Shown here: in pieces, positions 63,046 through 64,000 of the stretch
How the letters are laid out: each line of letters starts with the position of its first letter
Numbering within the stretch: the stretch's first letter is position 1
Source: Betaproteobacteria bacterium
GTDB lineage: Bacteria; Pseudomonadota; Gammaproteobacteria; Burkholderiales; Casimicrobiaceae
NCBI GenBank assembly: GCA_004293675.1
Contig: READ01000009.1
Coordinates: 180,715 to 244,714 of the forward strand
Length of the DNA stretch: 64,000 nt
Reading direction: 5' to 3'
Translations under genes and position numbers: made by a program
Notes under the pieces: generated by a model
Databases searched by the model: none
The model's input: the letters and a program-made list of their open reading frames with translations, nothing else
Told to the model about the DNA's origin: nothing

Positions 63046-63080
63046 GCATTGCTCCGATCGACATCAACCCAGATTTTCCA

Positions 63081-64000
63081 TTAGGAACGATCAAACTCCG
63101 TAAACTGGCTGCTAAATTGGACGGGTAGATCGAACTGTTTGGCTTGATTCCAAAGCCCGGTCATCCACTCTCTTTTTTGCATCGCAGTGGCGAGCTTTAG
63201 GATCGGTTCGCGCCCCTCGTGAGTGATGAAGCCGGGCTGCGCGAAGAGTTGGTGTCGAAGCGTGGCCAGTGTTTGCTGCACGGGCTGATCGGCGCCTTGT
63301 CGTAGCGTCTGCTTGAGCAGCACTTGGCGAAACAAGCTCATCAGGTTGTAGGCGAGCATCACGGTGTGTAGCGCAGCCTCGGTGGCCCAGAAATCGCGCA
63401 GGTTCAGGCTCCCCGCAGCGAAGTCGTATTTGAGCTCTTTGATCCTGTTTTGTGCGGCAAAGCCGCATCCCGCTTCGCGGGACCAGCCTGGCGGCTGTCC
63501 TGCGCCCTTCGGGCTGGTCACAATCAGCTCGACCACGGTAGAGCCGCCACACGGCACTGGCCGGCAAGCTCACATCGGTCACCAGTGCGGCGTAGCGCCA
63601 CTGCCCGATGGCCTCATCCTCAGCAAAGAGGGAGAGCGTCTTGCCCTTGGCCTGGGCCCGCCGCTTGATGTGTTGACGAATGCCGATGACGCGCCGGGGG
63701 GGGCAGACCAGCTCGGGGCTTGATACATCATCCCGCACAGCTCAATGCCCTCGTCGAGCGCCCACCAGTGCGAGCCGGGGGGTGGGGACGATGGCGTGGT
63801 GAGGCTGCCAATGTGGCTTGGGTTGACTGGCCCCCGCTGCACCAGCGCTCGCTGTAGCGGCGCGGTGAGCTTCATGGCGATGACGTAGTTGATCCGCTCG
63901 TCCTCCAGATGAGTTAAGAATGCGCGCTCGCAGAAGCCCGAATCGGCGCGCAGCAAGCCCACGCCCAGTTCGCCCAAGTGCTTTCGAGTGGCGCGCAGAA
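63081..64000 (-). pseudogene. IS1380-family transposase, broken, cut by the window edge
   Basis: Three frames give parts of one IS1380-type transposase. Nearest the edge: GLLRADSGFCERAFLTHLED, NYVIAMKLTAPLQRAL and DEGIELCGMMYQAPSW. A run of eight C (minus strand, 63696-63703) shifts the frame; one more C would restore it. Next: RRVIGIRQHIKRRAQAKGKT, VWRLYRGRADC. Then about 68 foreign bases (63452-63519) break the gene again, followed by NRIKELKYDFAAGSLNLRDFW, TEAALHTVMLAYNLMSLFRQ and the end at 63081. It is not functional as it stands. Confidence 0.85.
63452..63519. repeat. About 68-bp palindromic insertion within the IS1380 transposase
   Basis: On the minus strand it begins GACCAGCCCGAAGGGCGCAG, contains GGCTGGTC (complement of its start), then CCCGCGAAGCGGG and GCGGCTTTGCCGC hairpins. 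Removing it would nearly restore the family sequence YRGRADC-(E)NRIKELKYDF. It looks like a REP-type element that moved into the IS. Confidence 0.65.

Larger units (their letters stand above)
62470..63080. other. Repeat-rich intergenic region between gltX and the IS1380 remnant
   Basis: It contains an imperfect inverted repeat (62570-62745), a half REP copy near 62878 and the GC-rich repeat at 63008. No gene is seen. It appears to be a landing area for repeats next to a decayed IS. Confidence 0.6.

Noticed and set aside
63696..63703. Programmed ribosomal frameshifting on the run of eight C in the IS1380 transposase
   Set aside because: The family is not known to need it, and a second lesion already inactivates the gene, so a simple deletion is more likely.

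Overview
The window looks like a chromosomal segment of a betaproteobacterium related to Burkholderiales. Supporting signs are a Bug/TctC-type periplasmic binding protein, a DUF2863 protein, the divergent glnE/yhdP pair, the aat-bpt N-degron pair and moderately high G+C codon usage. No rRNA, tRNA or CRISPR array was found. Function calls rest on recognised motifs and family resemblance by eye; no database search was possible.

Layout. 1-5.3 kb: a minus-strand MoxR / DUF58 / TgpA-type transglutaminase operon, then on the plus strand a Tat-exported Rieske-like protein, aat and bpt. 5.5-9.5 kb: an amidase, a two-gene cassette (COG1106-type ATPase plus an unrecognised 169-residue protein) and a HigBA toxin-antitoxin pair. 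9.5-19 kb: gdhA, an amino-acid binding protein, a flavodoxin-like protein, an OmpA-like protein with Ig-like repeats at its C-terminus, serB, a beta-helix surface protein with an N-terminal dockerin-like module, a decayed DUF1761 gene and a YiaA-like protein. 19-32 kb: a dense intergenic repeat cluster, glnE, yhdP, an Smr protein, trxB and a FixL/FixJ-type two-component pair. 32-43 kb: a CBS protein, an EamA transporter, DUF2863, a membrane protein, then an ECF sigma factor, a Ser/Thr kinase with a C-terminal TPR region and a YadA-head-like surface protein carrying a related dockerin-like module. 43-56 kb: a Bug protein, a TPR pseudogene split by a 166-bp MITE, a TonB-domain protein, two MFS transporters, a ThDP enzyme, a hydrolase, dusA and glyA. 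56-64 kb: a 1,391-bp IS4-type element with clear target duplication, a second HigBA pair, a dienelactone hydrolase, an SDR, gltX and a broken IS1380 transposase at the edge.

The most striking unexplained signal is a family of seven intergenic elements, each exactly 84 bp from an opening GCC to a closing GGC (CGC in one copy). The ends are inward-facing imperfect repeats of the form GCC - 11 or 12 mostly A/T bases - GGCTT. The interiors are A/T-rich and strongly diverged. Conservation of length and ends without conservation of sequence suggests a constrained structure rather than recent transposition.

Other points of interest are the dockerin-like module shared by two otherwise unrelated exported proteins, the ATPase/partner cassette beside a toxin-antitoxin operon, two toxin-antitoxin operons whose promoters appear to make leaderless messages with the same TACAAT-to-start spacing, and several genes caught in decay (DUF1761, TPR, a coiled-coil remnant, IS1380).
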